A stretch of DNA of 29,732 bases, taken from NCBI GenBank assembly GCA_016714535.1, contig JADKDR010000008.1, positions 1-29,732 of the forward strand. The letters are read 5' to 3'. The translations under genes and the position numbers were made by a program. Below the pieces are notes generated by a model. It was not told the DNA's origin. It did not search any database and saw only the letters and a list, made by a program, of their open reading frames with translations. This stretch comes from Bacteroidota bacterium. Lineage in GTDB: Bacteria; Bacteroidota; Bacteroidia; AKYH767-A; OLB10. The stretch's first letter is position 1. Every line of letters begins with the position of its first letter. Shown here in pieces: positions 8,310 to 17,155 of this stretch.

Positions 8310-9082
8310 TTAATTATGCTTAAGAGAGTTTACTAAAAATACTTCACCTGTTTTTGCATCCACATATACTCTTTGTGCATTATCAGGAATGGAAGAATAT
8401 ATGTCAAACTTATATGCGAGCCGCAGATTTGTTTTTTTATCAAGTGTATTAATATCCTCAGCATACCAGTACAATTCACCTTTAGGAAAATAAGTTGCAT
8501 TTATATCTTTCTTGCTTTCCTTAATGTTTTTTTCCCAGAATACATCTTCCCATTTATATTTCAATGCGCCTACGTAGTTCTTTGCTGCATTCATTGCTTC
8601 CACCACATTCACTGTGGCTTTAGATGAAAGATTTGTAGTAACATTCAATGCATGTCCGTTAAAAGAAGTTACATAGCCATCTTTAACATGCACGATATAC
8701 ATTGTTAATTCAATAGGTATGTCCTTGTAAGTCTGAATGTAGCGATAATGTACCATCCCTAAATCATCAGTTTCTTTTGGGTCAATTTAAAATCAACGTC
8801 AGAACTTGTCTTGAATGTTTGCTTTAGCCAGGGTAAAAAAGAAGCAAAAGATTTTTGCTGTTCTTTCTCAAATCTTACAAAAGCTGGATAAGGGCTGTTT
8901 GTTTTTTCATACACAAAGGAGGCATCTGATATTTTTTCACTTGCCTTCTGTCCGTGATATTCCTTGCCTTCAATATCCGTTTTTGCAACATTGCTCTGTT
9001 GAGCAAATAAACTTGGCGTTGCAATTGTAATCAGAGATACAATAAATAACCCCGTTATTTGCAAATAATTATTTGTTTTCAT
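8310..9082 (-). CDS. Free-standing thermolysin-type propeptide (FTP + PepSY), secreted
   Basis: A Sec signal peptide (ITGLFIVSLITIATPSLFAQ) is followed by the FTP domain, which shows the VHYRYIQTYKDIPIEL signature. A PepSY-like domain then ends in AQRVYVDAKTGEVFLVNSL. The protein is about 257 aa. These domains normally form the propeptide that folds and inhibits an M4 protease in the same chain. Here the chain stops at 8310 and a new gene with its own signal peptide starts at 8286. The gene appears as two frames (9082-8759 and 8756-8310). Restoring one A in the AAA run at 8771-8773 gives KKTDDLGMVHYRY and joins them. It could be a true split propeptide acting in trans or the result of an insertion or misassembly. 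Confidence 0.75.
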
Positions 9083-9112
9083 CTTTTATTTTTTTGAGTA
9101 AAATAAACCAAA

Positions 9113-9120
9113 CAAATATA
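9113..9120 (-). promoter_or_regulatory. Likely -7 promoter element (TATATTTG)
   Basis: The minus strand reads TATATTTG here, a match to the Bacteroidota -7 consensus TAnnTTTG. It would place the transcription start near 9105, about 23 bases before the propeptide gene's ATG at 9082. No convincing -33 TTG at the usual spacing is visible, so confidence is moderate. It would drive the propeptide / LRR-M4 operon independently of the upstream phage genes. Confidence 0.4.
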
Positions 9121-9315
9121 AAACAATAAAATTAAAACAGAAAAAATAAAACAATAGTGCTCACCTTTTATTAAAATCTTTGCTGTAAATACAAAGTCGT
9201 TTCTAGCCTCATTGTGCGATATAATCGAAGTAATTCTTTTTATTCATGCCCTTTTAAACCCATTTGGCACAAGTGTTTACAAGCAAACGCGTTGCCTTGC
9301 CTTGTTCCTCAATAT

Positions 9316-9867
9316 TTACCCCACCTTCTTTCCCCTCAATGTCCTATCTAATAAAGCATCAAATTTCAAAAGTGAATCGTAATCAAAATCAAAAGATTCA
9401 CCATCAATAAAATCGCTACCATCACTATATACATTACAGTAATAATCCAAACCGTATATCCATTTTTGCTCTTCTGGGTTCGTTTCTAAGTGCGCTTCAT
9501 TAAACCTATTTAATCTTGTAAATGTGCCTGGTGCTATAAGGCTTACATACCTGTTAACATTTTCAACTATTGCATAAAAGGTTGCCATTTCGGTACGTAC
9601 TCCATGTGGGGCGCTGTAATATTCAGTTTCATTTTCAAAAGGGTAAATTATTTTTAGCCGCAAGTGTACCACACCAATTTGTTTCGCAGCATCGTAATCT
9701 CTCCAATATACATTTTCTATTCGTATCAATACCGCAGGATATACCACAGGTATTTCTGCACCCTCTTTTTTCAATTGCCCAATATCAATATCCACATGTT
9801 TTATTTCGGGTACATTGTCTGTTATGGCAGTAGCTATTTGGCCATATAAATTAAATAAAGCACTCAT
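9316..9867 (-). CDS. Phage neck/tail-connector-like protein (Mu gp37 position)
   Basis: A 183-aa soluble protein with a helical N-terminus (SALFNLYGQIATAITDN) and a beta-rich centre (VVYPAVLIRIENVYW, VVHLRLKIIYPF). It ends in a basic tail (RTLRGKKVG). I do not recognise a signature motif. Size, fold pattern and location next to gp36-like and DUF935 portal genes fit a neck or tail-terminator protein such as Mu gp37. Its start overlaps the portal gene's end by four bases (ATG at 9867, portal stop at 9864), so the two are translationally coupled. It is the last phage gene before the secreted protease locus. Confidence 0.55.
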   Translation of the reverse strand: MSALFNLYGQIATAITDNVPEIKHVDIDIGQLKKEGAEIPVVYPAVLIRIENVYWRDYDAAKQIGVVHLRLKIIYPFENETEYYSAPHGVRTEMATFYAIVENVNRYVSLIAPGTFTRLNRFNEAHLETNPEEQKWIYGLDYYCNVYSDGSDFIDGESFDFDYDSLLKFDALLDRTLRGKKVG

Positions 9868-11022
9868 ACTATTTCTTCTTGTTTAGTTGTACCCTCTTCT
9901 ATTTTCTTACCTTCTGTTGGTGTAGGTACATTATATGTTTCGTAAAAATATTTATCGTCAATTTTTATTCTTTCAGCAAGTTTTAAATCCATATCCAATC
10001 TTGTTTTCAAATCTATATGTTCCTGCTCATTAAAATAAAATTTTCCTTTTCCTGTAGTATATCCATGCTTTTGTAGTATTGGTATGAGTTTATCATTCAG
10101 CACATTTTTTACAAATAACTTATCCGCCATCAGTAAATCACGCTCCGCTTCTTGGTGTACTTTTGCTTGTGCCAGTGCACCGCCACTTTCTGTGGTCATG
10201 GTTTGGCCTAAAATCAATTTCGAGAGTTCCTTATTGCATAAATTTATAAGCCCCTCATACAGCACATTACTACCTGCTGCATTGTTTTGTATAAATTCAA
10301 AATCTGCCTCTTTTGGTATTACCACATAAGCAGCAGAACCAGCCTCCCTCAGTGCCGTCTCTAATTCACTTCGTGTTTTTTCATCATACCCATCATATTT
10401 TGCAATGCGAAATGGCATTCCAAATAATTCAGAATATTGCGCCCAATCTCCAAATCCCCCACGTTTATAAATTACATATTGCGCAGCTTTCATTAGCAAT
10501 CCGTGTCCATTTTCTTCTCCTACCTCAATACAATAATCTAAATAGGGTGCAGTTCTGTAACTAAATCCCGTTTGGTCATATTGGTGCTTTAATATAATCC
10601 CTTTATTCGGTTCCACATGCTTCCGTGGTATAAGTTTCGGTTGCATTTTTTTATTATCAAAACTCAGTTCAATCAAACTATGTCCCCACAGTTTACATTC
10701 CATTATATAATGCAATAAATTAATAAAATCTTCTGTGCTTGTCAGCTCAGTTATTTCATCATGCACTACTCCTTTTTCTACAAACACTACAGGCGTGTTT
10801 GTTACCGCCAGCTTCCTTTTTTCAATCACAGCCGTTAAATGTCCATCCACAAGTATTTCCTCATATAAATCGTACAGCAATATTCGCCTTGGCATTGTAA
10901 TGCTTTCAGCAGATTGTATAGCATTGCGCCATTTACTTATGTCCTGTGCACCTCTTTTAATTTGTGTAACTTCTATCTTTTGGATTATCGTATTACTTTT
11001 TTTCTGCTGTTTTTGTTGCCAT
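9864..11022 (-). CDS. Phage portal protein, DUF935 (Mu gp29-like); frame error near start
   Basis: The portal forms the DNA-entry vertex of the head. The long frame from 10895 shows the DUF935 pattern: LLYDLYEEILVDGHLTAVIEKRK near the N-terminus, GHSLIEL, then RKHVEPNKGII, GDWAQYSELFGMPFRIAKYD, KELSKLILGQTMTTESGG and HQEAERDLLMADK near the end. These features are characteristic of Mu gp29 homologues. The natural start is the ATG at 11022, overlapping the stop of the gp36-like gene (TAATG). From there MATKTAEK must lose one A from the A7 run at 10997-11003 to read SNTIIQKIEVTQIKRG and join the long frame. The full length is then about 385 aa, shorter than Mu gp29 (512 aa), which suggests a compact variant. 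Confidence 0.85.
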
Positions 11023-11435
11023 TATTCTTGATGATTTTCGCGTTTAATATTTCCTCCACCTATTATCGTTTTAATGCCACTACTTTGCAATAGTGTTGGA
11101 TTAATAATTTGTTGCTGTACATTTTTTAGCCATTTTACTGCGGCATCATATCGCTTGGCCCTAATTTCGGGTATGCGGTATTGATGTCTCCTACTAAATA
11201 AATGATATAAGGCTATATCCTTTCCATACATCAGCAAAGTTTTATTTCTATCGCCTCCACTTGCAGCAAATATTTCGCTCACAGCATATCTCTCTGCCAA
11301 ATATGATTTCATTTCCTCAACTGCTTCATCTGCCATCTCTAATAAAATATCATCATCATTTCCTGTAATAAAATCCAAATTACTTGCTGGTATTATGGTA
11401 TTAAAATCAGCTTTCTCAATAAAGTGGGACGCCAT
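11022..11435 (-). CDS. Mu gp36-like protein, DUF1320
   Basis: A 137-aa protein with the DUF1320 layout: an N-terminal ADFNTIIPASNLDFITGND segment, an acidic helix with DEAVEEMKSYLAERYAV, then a second helical part (LLMYGKDIALYHLFSRR) and AKRYDAAVKWLKNVQ. Members are head-tail connector-type proteins of Mu-like phages that join portal to tail. It is first in a three-gene operon with overlapping start and stop codons (portal, then the gp37-position gene). Its ATG at 11435 is the right-hand border of recognisable phage genes. No promoter is evident upstream. Confidence 0.8.
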   Translation of the reverse strand: MASHFIEKADFNTIIPASNLDFITGNDDDILLEMADEAVEEMKSYLAERYAVSEIFAASGGDRNKTLLMYGKDIALYHLFSRRHQYRIPEIRAKRYDAAVKWLKNVQQQIINPTLLQSSGIKTIIGGGNIKRENHQE

Positions 11436-12073
11436 GATTTTTTTATGTAAATTTACTGTTATAACGTATTAATATCAACACTCGTATTGCTTTGGATTGC
11501 CTTGATTTACTTGTAACTAGTGTCCTTTTGGTTTTCTCTTACCCATTTTTCAGTACAAATAAACACGGCATTTTATCAGCCCACATTTACGGCCTTCGTT
11601 TTTTAAAACCCCAATCAACTCTCTTCTTCCAATTGAATTTTCCATGGGTTTTAAAAACACGATTAAATACAGCCATTAAGGTTTTTTTTGCGTGCGGCAT
11701 GGCGATTTCATTCCCGTTGGTTTTTGGTTTGAGAATAATGCCGAGATTTTTTTCAATTGATGCACTAAGGTGCCAGTAAAATTTTATTTTAAGAGGACGC
11801 AAAAGTTGGGCTGAAGGCCAGGTGTGTTTTCTGCTTTTAGGTTAATGCAGAATGATTTCGTTAAAGAAAAAGCAACTTTATATGAATTCGATGTTGATAA
11901 AAAAGATTAAAATAAACTTGCAAACAAATGCAATTTAAGGGATATTAGAGCAATATAAAACAGAAAAAAATGTTCCCGATGTGCAAATTTTTCGATGCCT
12001 TACAAACCGCTACTGGTGCGGGTTTCAGTGCTTTGTTGCAAACTCAAAATGTTGTACCATTGTTGTACCCGCC
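11436..12073. other. Gene-poor tract between phage genes and tRNA-Lys
   Basis: About 640 bases without a gene I can support. Overlapping open frames exist on both strands (11492-11779 plus, 11587-11802 minus), but neither has a recognisable domain. The minus frame is very Lys-rich with no start context, and the plus frame is hydrophobic in a way expected from its complement. Runs of T (11682-11689, 11749-11755) and small direct repeats (TTGTACCATTGTTGTACC near 12052-12069) are present. No integrase, attachment core or terminal repeat is visible. It may be a decayed gene or the phage border. Confidence 0.4.
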
Positions 12074-12113
12074 AAAAAAAAACCCTCGAAAGTTGTTTAC
12101 TATCAAGGGTTTT
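12074..12113 (-). terminator. Rho-independent terminator of tRNA-Lys
   Basis: On the minus strand an 11-base stem AAAACCCTTGA / TCGAGGGTTTT (one T-G pair) closes a 13-base loop and is followed by five further Ts. It starts 14 bases after the tRNA's 3' end and so terminates the tRNA transcript. It also shields the tRNA from the phage side. Confidence 0.8.
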
Positions 12114-12126
12114 AGTGATTTTCTTG

Positions 12127-12199
12127 TGATCCCGCTGGGACTCGAACCCAGGACCACTACATTAAAAGTGTAATGCTCTACCAACTGAGCTACGGAATC
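12127..12199 (-). tRNA. tRNA-Lys (anticodon TTT)
   Basis: A 73-base cloverleaf. The acceptor stem is GATTCCG / CGGGATC with discriminator A. The D arm contains TAGCTCAGTTGGTAGAGC, the anticodon loop CTTTTAA gives TTT, and the T arm contains GGTTCGAGTCC. CCA is not encoded. It stands alone, transcribed leftward, divergent from icd, and followed by a strong terminator. Confidence 0.95.
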
Positions 12200-12350
12200 G
12201 CCTGTAAATACGGGTTTAGAAAACTTTTGGGTAACTATTTCCGGATTTTGAGGTGCAAAAATAGATATTAATTCATTTCTTCAAAATAATATTTGCACAT
12301 TTATTCACAACCTGAGCGCATCCTAAAAAATATAAACTTGCTAAAACTTT

Positions 12351-12378
12351 GATGTTGCAGGGGTATTTCTATTTTGCG
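12351..12378 (+). promoter_or_regulatory. Possible icd promoter
   Basis: TTTG near 12348 and TATTTTG near 12370 are spaced about 18 bases apart and resemble the Bacteroidota -33 / -7 pair, but the -7 box lacks one base of TAnnTTTG. It lies about 30 bases upstream of the icd start at 12409. This is a weak match based on position. Confidence 0.25.
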
Positions 12379-12408
12379 CCCCGAAAAATCAATTGAAAAA
12401 AATATATT

Positions 12409-13740
12409 ATGAGTGGAGAGAAAATTAAAATAGCAAACGGCAAACTGATTGTGCCTAATAATCCGATAATACCTTTTATAGAAGGAGATGGCACCGGGCC
12501 GGATATATGGAGAGCAAGTGTACGTGTGCTTGATGCCGCAGTTAATAAGGCTTACAATGGCAGCCGAAAAATCGAATGGCTTGAAGTGCTTGCAGGTGAG
12601 AAGGCATTTAATAAAACGCAAAACTGGTTGCCCGATGAAACCCTTGATACCATTCGCGAATATTTGGTTGCAATAAAGGGCCCTCTAACTACGCCTATCG
12701 GAGGTGGTATACGTTCGCTGAATGTAGCACTGCGTCAGATTTTGGACCTCTATGTTTGTTTACGTCCGGTGCAATATTTTACGGGAGTGCCTTCACCGGT
12801 AAAATTTCCCGAAAAGGTTGATATGATTATATTTCGCGAAAATACCGAAGATATTTATGCCGGTATAGAATTTGCTGCCGGTAGCGATGACAATAAAAAA
12901 TTTCTTGATTGGTTTAAAGGTGCCTTTGAAAAGGAATTTAAGAAAATACGTTTTGGCACCGAAGCATCAGTAAGTGAATGGATACAGCAAGCCGGTGATA
13001 CATCGAGTGAAAACAAAGTAATGGTAGGTATTGGAATCAAACCTGTTTCGCAACAAGGTTCTGCACGATTGATACGCGCAGCTATAAAATATGCAATTGA
13101 TTACAAACGTAAGAGTGTAACCATTGTGCACAAAGGCAACATTATGAAATTTACCGAAGGTGGATTTTTATCGTGGGGTTATGCCCTTGCTGAAAAAGAA
13201 TTTGGCTCAGATGTGTATACCTGGAGTCAGTGGGAGCGTACCAAAAAAGATAAAGGAGAAGCAGCAGCAAACGATGAACAAAAGGCAGCTTTGGCTTCGG
13301 GAAAGGTTTTAATAAAGGATGCTATTGCCGACATTACCTTGCAACAAGTTCTTACCCGCCCCGAAGATTTTGATGTGATAGCAACGCTAAACCTGAATGG
13401 CGATTACCTGAGCGATGCTCTTGCTGCTCAAGTTGGGGGAATTGGAATTGCTCCGGGAGCTAATATTAATTATGTAACCGGCCATGCCATATTTGAGGCA
13501 ACCCATGGCACTGCTCCCAAATATGCTAATCAGGACAAAGTAAATCCGGGCAGTATAGTATTGAGTGGCGAAATGATGTTGCGTTATTTGGGTTGGACAG
13601 AGGCTGCCGATCTTGTTTTAAAAGGATTAAATGGTGCCATCGCAAACAAGAAAGTTACTTATGATTTTCATCGTTTGATGGAAGGAGCTACTTTAGTAAA
13701 ATGCTCAGAGTTTGGCGATGCCATTATTGGCAGCATGTAA
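12409..13740 (+). CDS. icd: NADP-dependent isocitrate dehydrogenase
   Basis: TCA-cycle enzyme converting isocitrate to 2-oxoglutarate and CO2 with NADP+. It is 443 aa, slightly longer than the 416-aa E. coli enzyme, with extra residues in the middle (KKDKGEAAANDEQKAAL). Substrate-binding residues lie in GGGIRSLNVALRQ (98-110). Ser103 corresponds to the regulatory phosphorylation serine of E. coli, though no kinase gene is seen here. IIFRENTEDIYAGIE and VTIVHKGNIMKFTEG are the metal and substrate regions. HGTAPKYANQDKVNPGS carries the Lys-Tyr typical of NADP rather than NAD preference. The frame is intact. It is single-gene in layout, divergent from the tRNA and closed by its own terminator. 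Confidence 0.97.
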   Translation: MSGEKIKIANGKLIVPNNPIIPFIEGDGTGPDIWRASVRVLDAAVNKAYNGSRKIEWLEVLAGEKAFNKTQNWLPDETLDTIREYLVAIKGPLTTPIGGGIRSLNVALRQILDLYVCLRPVQYFTGVPSPVKFPEKVDMIIFRENTEDIYAGIEFAAGSDDNKKFLDWFKGAFEKEFKKIRFGTEASVSEWIQQAGDTSSENKVMVGIGIKPVSQQGSARLIRAAIKYAIDYKRKSVTIVHKGNIMKFTEGGFLSWGYALAEKEFGSDVYTWSQWERTKKDKGEAAANDEQKAALASGKVLIKDAIADITLQQVLTRPEDFDVIATLNLNGDYLSDALAAQVGGIGIAPGANINYVTGHAIFEATHGTAPKYANQDKVNPGSIVLSGEMMLRYLGWTEAADLVLKGLNGAIANKKVTYDFHRLMEGATLVKCSEFGDAIIGSM

Positions 13741-13767
13741 TTTGAAGATACAAACAGTACAATGTAT

Positions 13768-13800
13768 AAAGCCGGAGGTTTGGTGCCACCGGCTTTTTTT
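13768..13800 (+). terminator. Terminator after icd
   Basis: AAAGCCGG (13768-13775) pairs with CCGGCTTT (13789-13796) around a 13-base loop that can itself pair GG with CC. A run of eight Ts (13794-13801) follows. It lies 28 bases after the icd stop codon. Confidence 0.9.
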
Positions 13801-13958
13801 TCCCCTTAATAAAAACGAAAAGCTAATTTTATAGTGTGTAAAAGTTAGTAATGGTTTGTATGATGGGTACAAAAATATAGCAGCAGCCATGCAGATAAAA
13901 GATGGTAATTACCTGAAATAAAAAATGAGGGTAAACCCTTGCCATTGCGATTGCCTTA

Positions 13959-14342
13959 TTAAAATAATTTTCTTGCAACAAAGGACATTGCGGCCAATAC
14001 CAAGCCCGCTATTAAACCAATAACAGGACCCGAAACCAAGGGTAACATGTGTGGTGGCACCCAGGTAGATTTTGAAAATGCTTGGTGCAGTTGCGCATTG
14101 TTTTTGAAATACATGTCGAAGAATAACTTTTGGCAGATAGCATTAAGTAATCCCCAAATAATACCAATAAGCAAAGCATGTACAAATAAGCGGTCTACTG
14201 TATTTCGCGCAAGGATAAGTGCAGTAGCTATGGCAAAGCAAATCCAAAGGTAAATCTCTATCTTATGGGTGTACCCTAATACAGATAACAATCCCATTAT
14301 TACACCCGGGCTGCTAAGCAGTATGATTAATTTCCAATTCAT
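13959..14342 (-). CDS. Small integral membrane protein, unknown function
   Basis: A 127-aa protein with about four hydrophobic helices: LIILLSSPGVIMGLLSVLGY, IYLWICFAIATALILA, HALLIGIIWGLLNAI and LVSGPVIGLIAGLVLAAMSF. A loop with a PPHMLP turn precedes the last helix. No catalytic motif is visible and I do not recognise the family. It follows the nitronate monooxygenase gene by five bases on the same strand, so the two are probably co-transcribed. Its function may be unrelated. Confidence 0.7.
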   Translation of the reverse strand: MNWKLIILLSSPGVIMGLLSVLGYTHKIEIYLWICFAIATALILARNTVDRLFVHALLIGIIWGLLNAICQKLFFDMYFKNNAQLHQAFSKSTWVPPHMLPLVSGPVIGLIAGLVLAAMSFVARKLF

Positions 14343-14347
14343 TTGGG

Positions 14348-15345
14348 TTAGGAAAAAAGGCTACACAATTTTAAAAATTCTTCGTCTGTTTCAGCTATAA
14401 GTTTATTAACAATTTCTGCGCATGGCAGTATATCATGAACAAGTTCAACCGATTGGCCGGCACTCCACAAACTTTGATAGTTGCCAGGCATAATTGCCCT
14501 TTCAAGTTTTTTTGCTCCGCGATACTGCACCAGAGCTTTAAAATATTTTTTGGTTTGCTTGTTAGCATTTAACCAGCGCTCGATAAAGTTTTGTCTGTAG
14601 CCAATGCTTTTGGCATAGTCGGTATTAATGATATTGCAGGGAGTACCGCTCAATCGCTCAGTAAGAACAATGTCGCCCATGCCTGCATCAACAATAGCCT
14701 TTTTATATTCCCTGCTAACCGATGCTTCGCTGCTAGCTATAAAACGTGTTCCTATCGAAACGGCATCGGCTCCTGCTGCCAGGGCGCTTAATATACTACT
14801 GCCATTAGCTATGCCCCCGGCTGCAATAACCTGCTTGTTGGGGTAGGCGCTTTTTAATGCGGGTACCAATACACTCAAAGGATATGGGCCTGCATGACCA
14901 CCTGCCCCTGCCCTACTGCTATAAAGCCATCGCAACCGACAGCTGCTGCCTTATGTGCATGCATCATGTTAGTAACATCGCAATATACTTTTGCCCCGTA
15001 GGGTTTTACCTCTTCAATCACATGTTGCGGGCTACCTAGCGATGTGATGTATAAAGGAACTTTAGCCTGCTTGCAAATTTCCAAATGCTTTTTATAAAAA
15101 ATGTTGGTTTCCTGCACAATCAGATTTACACCAAGCATTCCCGAATACACAATTTTGTCCAAACTTAAAAGACGTTGAAGCACTTGCTTCAGATCATTAT
15201 CATTACGGTAATTTAAAGTTGGAAACGTAGCGGCAATGCCGCTGCGCAAACCCTCGCGCATCATAGACTCATTTGATACCAGAAACATTGGTGCCATTAC
15301 AATGGGCGCACGTAGATTTAATGATTGTGAAAAAACAGTTTGCAC
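14348..15345 (-). CDS. Nitronate monooxygenase (2-nitropropane dioxygenase family), frame error
   Basis: FMN-dependent TIM-barrel enzyme that oxidises alkyl nitronates such as propionate-3-nitronate. The first half (15345-14875) has the N-terminal APIVMAPMFLVSNESMM and YSGMLGVNLIVQ. The second (14935-14348) has GGHAGPYPLSVLVPALK, the flavin-binding VIAAGGIANGSS and AGADAVSIGTRFIAS. In the overlap near 14910, restoring one G to a GGG run changes VGQGQVV into VGAGAGGHAG, the family's conserved glycine-rich loop that includes the catalytic His. The joined protein is about 332 aa, normal for the family. The gene is therefore probably intact in the organism. It is followed by a small membrane protein gene. 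Confidence 0.85.
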
Positions 15346-15578
15346 GATGCCTTATTTTTAGCAAAGGAAATCCTTTAATGCAAAAATGAAACATGCATTG
15401 CATTTATTTTGTGGCAATTGTTCACAACAAGAATCACACAAGTAACCGCTTTTCCGTTTTAAAAAATTCTTGAAGGTCCTTAAACTAACATTGTTGGGTG
15501 CTAATGAAATCTCACTATTACCAATTCGCTTTAAAGCGGGAATCCAGAAAAATTTTAGAAAGTAATAGAAGATAATAG

Positions 15579-16220
15579 TTAGATAATCCTACGTTCGATA
15601 GCTTTACTTACTGCCTCGGTAGCACTATGTACATGCAACTTTTCGTAAATCTTACGAATATGCGAATCAACGGTATGGTAACTGATTTTTAAATTATCGG
15701 CAATCATTTTATAGCTCATACCCTTCACTAATAATTGCAATAATTCTTTTTCACGTTCGGTAAGGTGGTATTCTTCTTGTGCCTGTTTTACAGGGGTAAC
15801 CATGCGCAGTTGCTCTAATACCTTAGCGGCAATGAGCGGTGTCATTGGGCTACCTCCTTTATGAGCATCTCTTATGGCTTGCACTATTTGTTCGGGAGTC
15901 GAATTTTTAAGAATGTAACCTGAGGCACCTGCACAAATTGCATCAAAAATGCGGTCGCCATCTTCAAACACAGTTTGCATAATAATTTTAAGATTGGGAA
16001 ATTTAGACTTCAACAGCCGCACGCCTTCTATACCGTTTATGCCCGGCATAGCAATATCCATTAATACAACATCGGGCAATGTTTGTTCTATACGCTTAAT
16101 AACATTATTGCAATCAGGAAATGAATTTACACAACATATCCTCTTCTCCATTTATCAATATCTCATACATATCACGGATATCAGCAAAATCATCAAATGC
16201 TACTACTCTTATTTTTCCAT
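15579..16220 (-). CDS. NarL/FixJ-type response regulator (frame errors at the N-terminus)
   Basis: Two-component transcription regulator. The receiver domain has the acidic pair in VVAFDDFADIRD, phosphoacceptor Asp in VVLMDIAMPG, the Thr switch in IIMQTVF and Lys in YILKNSTPEQ. The C-terminal LuxR-type helix-turn-helix is LTEREKELLQLLVKG...ISYHTVDSHIRKIYEKL. The open frame begins at 16151, but the first receiver strand lies upstream in another frame (to 16220). Adding one A to the A5 run at 16212-16216 gives MEKIRVVAFDD, and removing one G near 16145 joins it to CCVNSFPDCNNV. The full length is about 213 aa. No histidine kinase is adjacent, so it is an orphan here, divergent from truA. Confidence 0.85.
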
Positions 16221-16253
16221 TCCTGCTATTTTTGGTACAATAGTATAGAAGCA

Positions 16254-16261
16254 CAAATATA
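16254..16261 (-). promoter_or_regulatory. Likely -7 element of the response regulator gene
   Basis: The minus strand reads TATATTTG, matching TAnnTTTG. The start of transcription would be near 16246, about 26 bases before the reconstructed ATG at 16220. This supports placing the gene start there and not at 16151. No clear -33 box is seen. Confidence 0.4.
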
Positions 16262-16343
16262 GCTGCAATAGCGACAATTCGTGATAAGACGTTACACAAA
16301 CTAAAAACCCAATCGAATTATTTTAATGAAAAAAATTAAAATG

Positions 16344-16351
16344 CACCTTTG
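16344..16351 (+). promoter_or_regulatory. Likely -7 element of truA
   Basis: CACCTTTG followed by CAC is one base from the Bacteroidota TAnnTTTGC motif. It places transcription start near 16358, giving a very short leader before the TTG start at 16374. A -33 box is not obvious. Confidence 0.35.
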
Positions 16352-16373
16352 CACAAATTAAAAAAAAACATAG

Positions 16374-17153
16374 TTGCGTTACTTTGCCGAAATACGATAT
16401 AATGGCTTTGCTTATTGTGGCTGGCAGGTGCAGCAAAATGCGCATACCATACAAGAGGCAGTAAATAAGGCTTTAACAACCCTACTTGGATCAGAAATTG
16501 AGTGTATTGGTTGTGGCCGTACAGATACCGGTGTGCATGCCACACAATATTATATTCACTTTGACACGAATCAAACAATCGATTCCTTTCGATTTATCTA
16601 TCAGTTTAATTCCATAGTTGGATATGATATAGCCATGTTGGGACTTTACCCGGTTGATGATGGTTGCCATGCAAGGTTTGATGCTACCTCGCGCTGTTAT
16701 CATTATGTAATTACTCATTATAAAGATCCTTTTCTTAATCATCTTGCATTATATCAATACGATCAATTACATCTTGCGCCAATGAATGAGGCATGCCAAC
16801 TACTAAAGGAGCATACAGATTTTAAAAGTTTGAGCAAAACAAACACGCAAGCAAAAACCAACCTTTGTAGCATTCAGCATGCACAATGGGTCAACGTTGG
16901 CGACTTTACTTACTTCAGAATCGAATCGAACCGTTTTTTGCGCGGTATGGTTAGAGCACTGGTTGGTACTATGCTCATCATAGGTCGTGAAAAAATGACG
17001 GTTGCCCAATTTGAAAACATATTACATGGTCGCGATCGAAAACTTGCCGGAGAGAATGAAGAACCTTATGGACTTTATCTTTCAGGAGTTAACTACCCAT
17101 TTATTAACAATAAGTATATACGTTTGCCCTGGATGCTTGGCAATACAAATTAA
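16374..17153 (+). CDS. truA: tRNA pseudouridine(38-40) synthase TruA
   Basis: Converts uridines 38-40 of the tRNA anticodon arm to pseudouridine. The protein is 259 aa, normal for the family. The TTG start is chosen because an in-frame TAG lies directly upstream and because the product then begins MRYFAEIRYNG, as TruA proteins do. The catalytic Asp51 is in GCGRTDTGVHA. Other family blocks are CHARFDATSRCYHY, FKSLSKTN and RFLRGMVRALVGTM near the C-terminus. The frame is intact. The ABC exporter gene starts two bases after its stop, so the two form an operon. Confidence 0.95.
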   Translation: MRYFAEIRYNGFAYCGWQVQQNAHTIQEAVNKALTTLLGSEIECIGCGRTDTGVHATQYYIHFDTNQTIDSFRFIYQFNSIVGYDIAMLGLYPVDDGCHARFDATSRCYHYVITHYKDPFLNHLALYQYDQLHLAPMNEACQLLKEHTDFKSLSKTNTQAKTNLCSIQHAQWVNVGDFTYFRIESNRFLRGMVRALVGTMLIIGREKMTVAQFENILHGRDRKLAGENEEPYGLYLSGVNYPFINNKYIRLPWMLGNTN

Positions 17154-17155
17154 TC

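Noticed and set aside
10994..11022. Programmed frameshift at the A7 run near the portal gene start
   Set aside because: The needed change is +1 in effect, with no slippery-site logic, and a single extra A in a homopolymer explains it better.
11492..11802. Open frames on both strands near the phage border
   Set aside because: They overlap each other, lack start context and show no domain, so I do not call them genes.
12074..12199. tRNA-Lys as an attachment site for the phage block
   Set aside because: No duplicated tRNA 3' end and no integrase are visible, and the phage genes are Mu-like, a group that does not normally integrate at tRNA genes.
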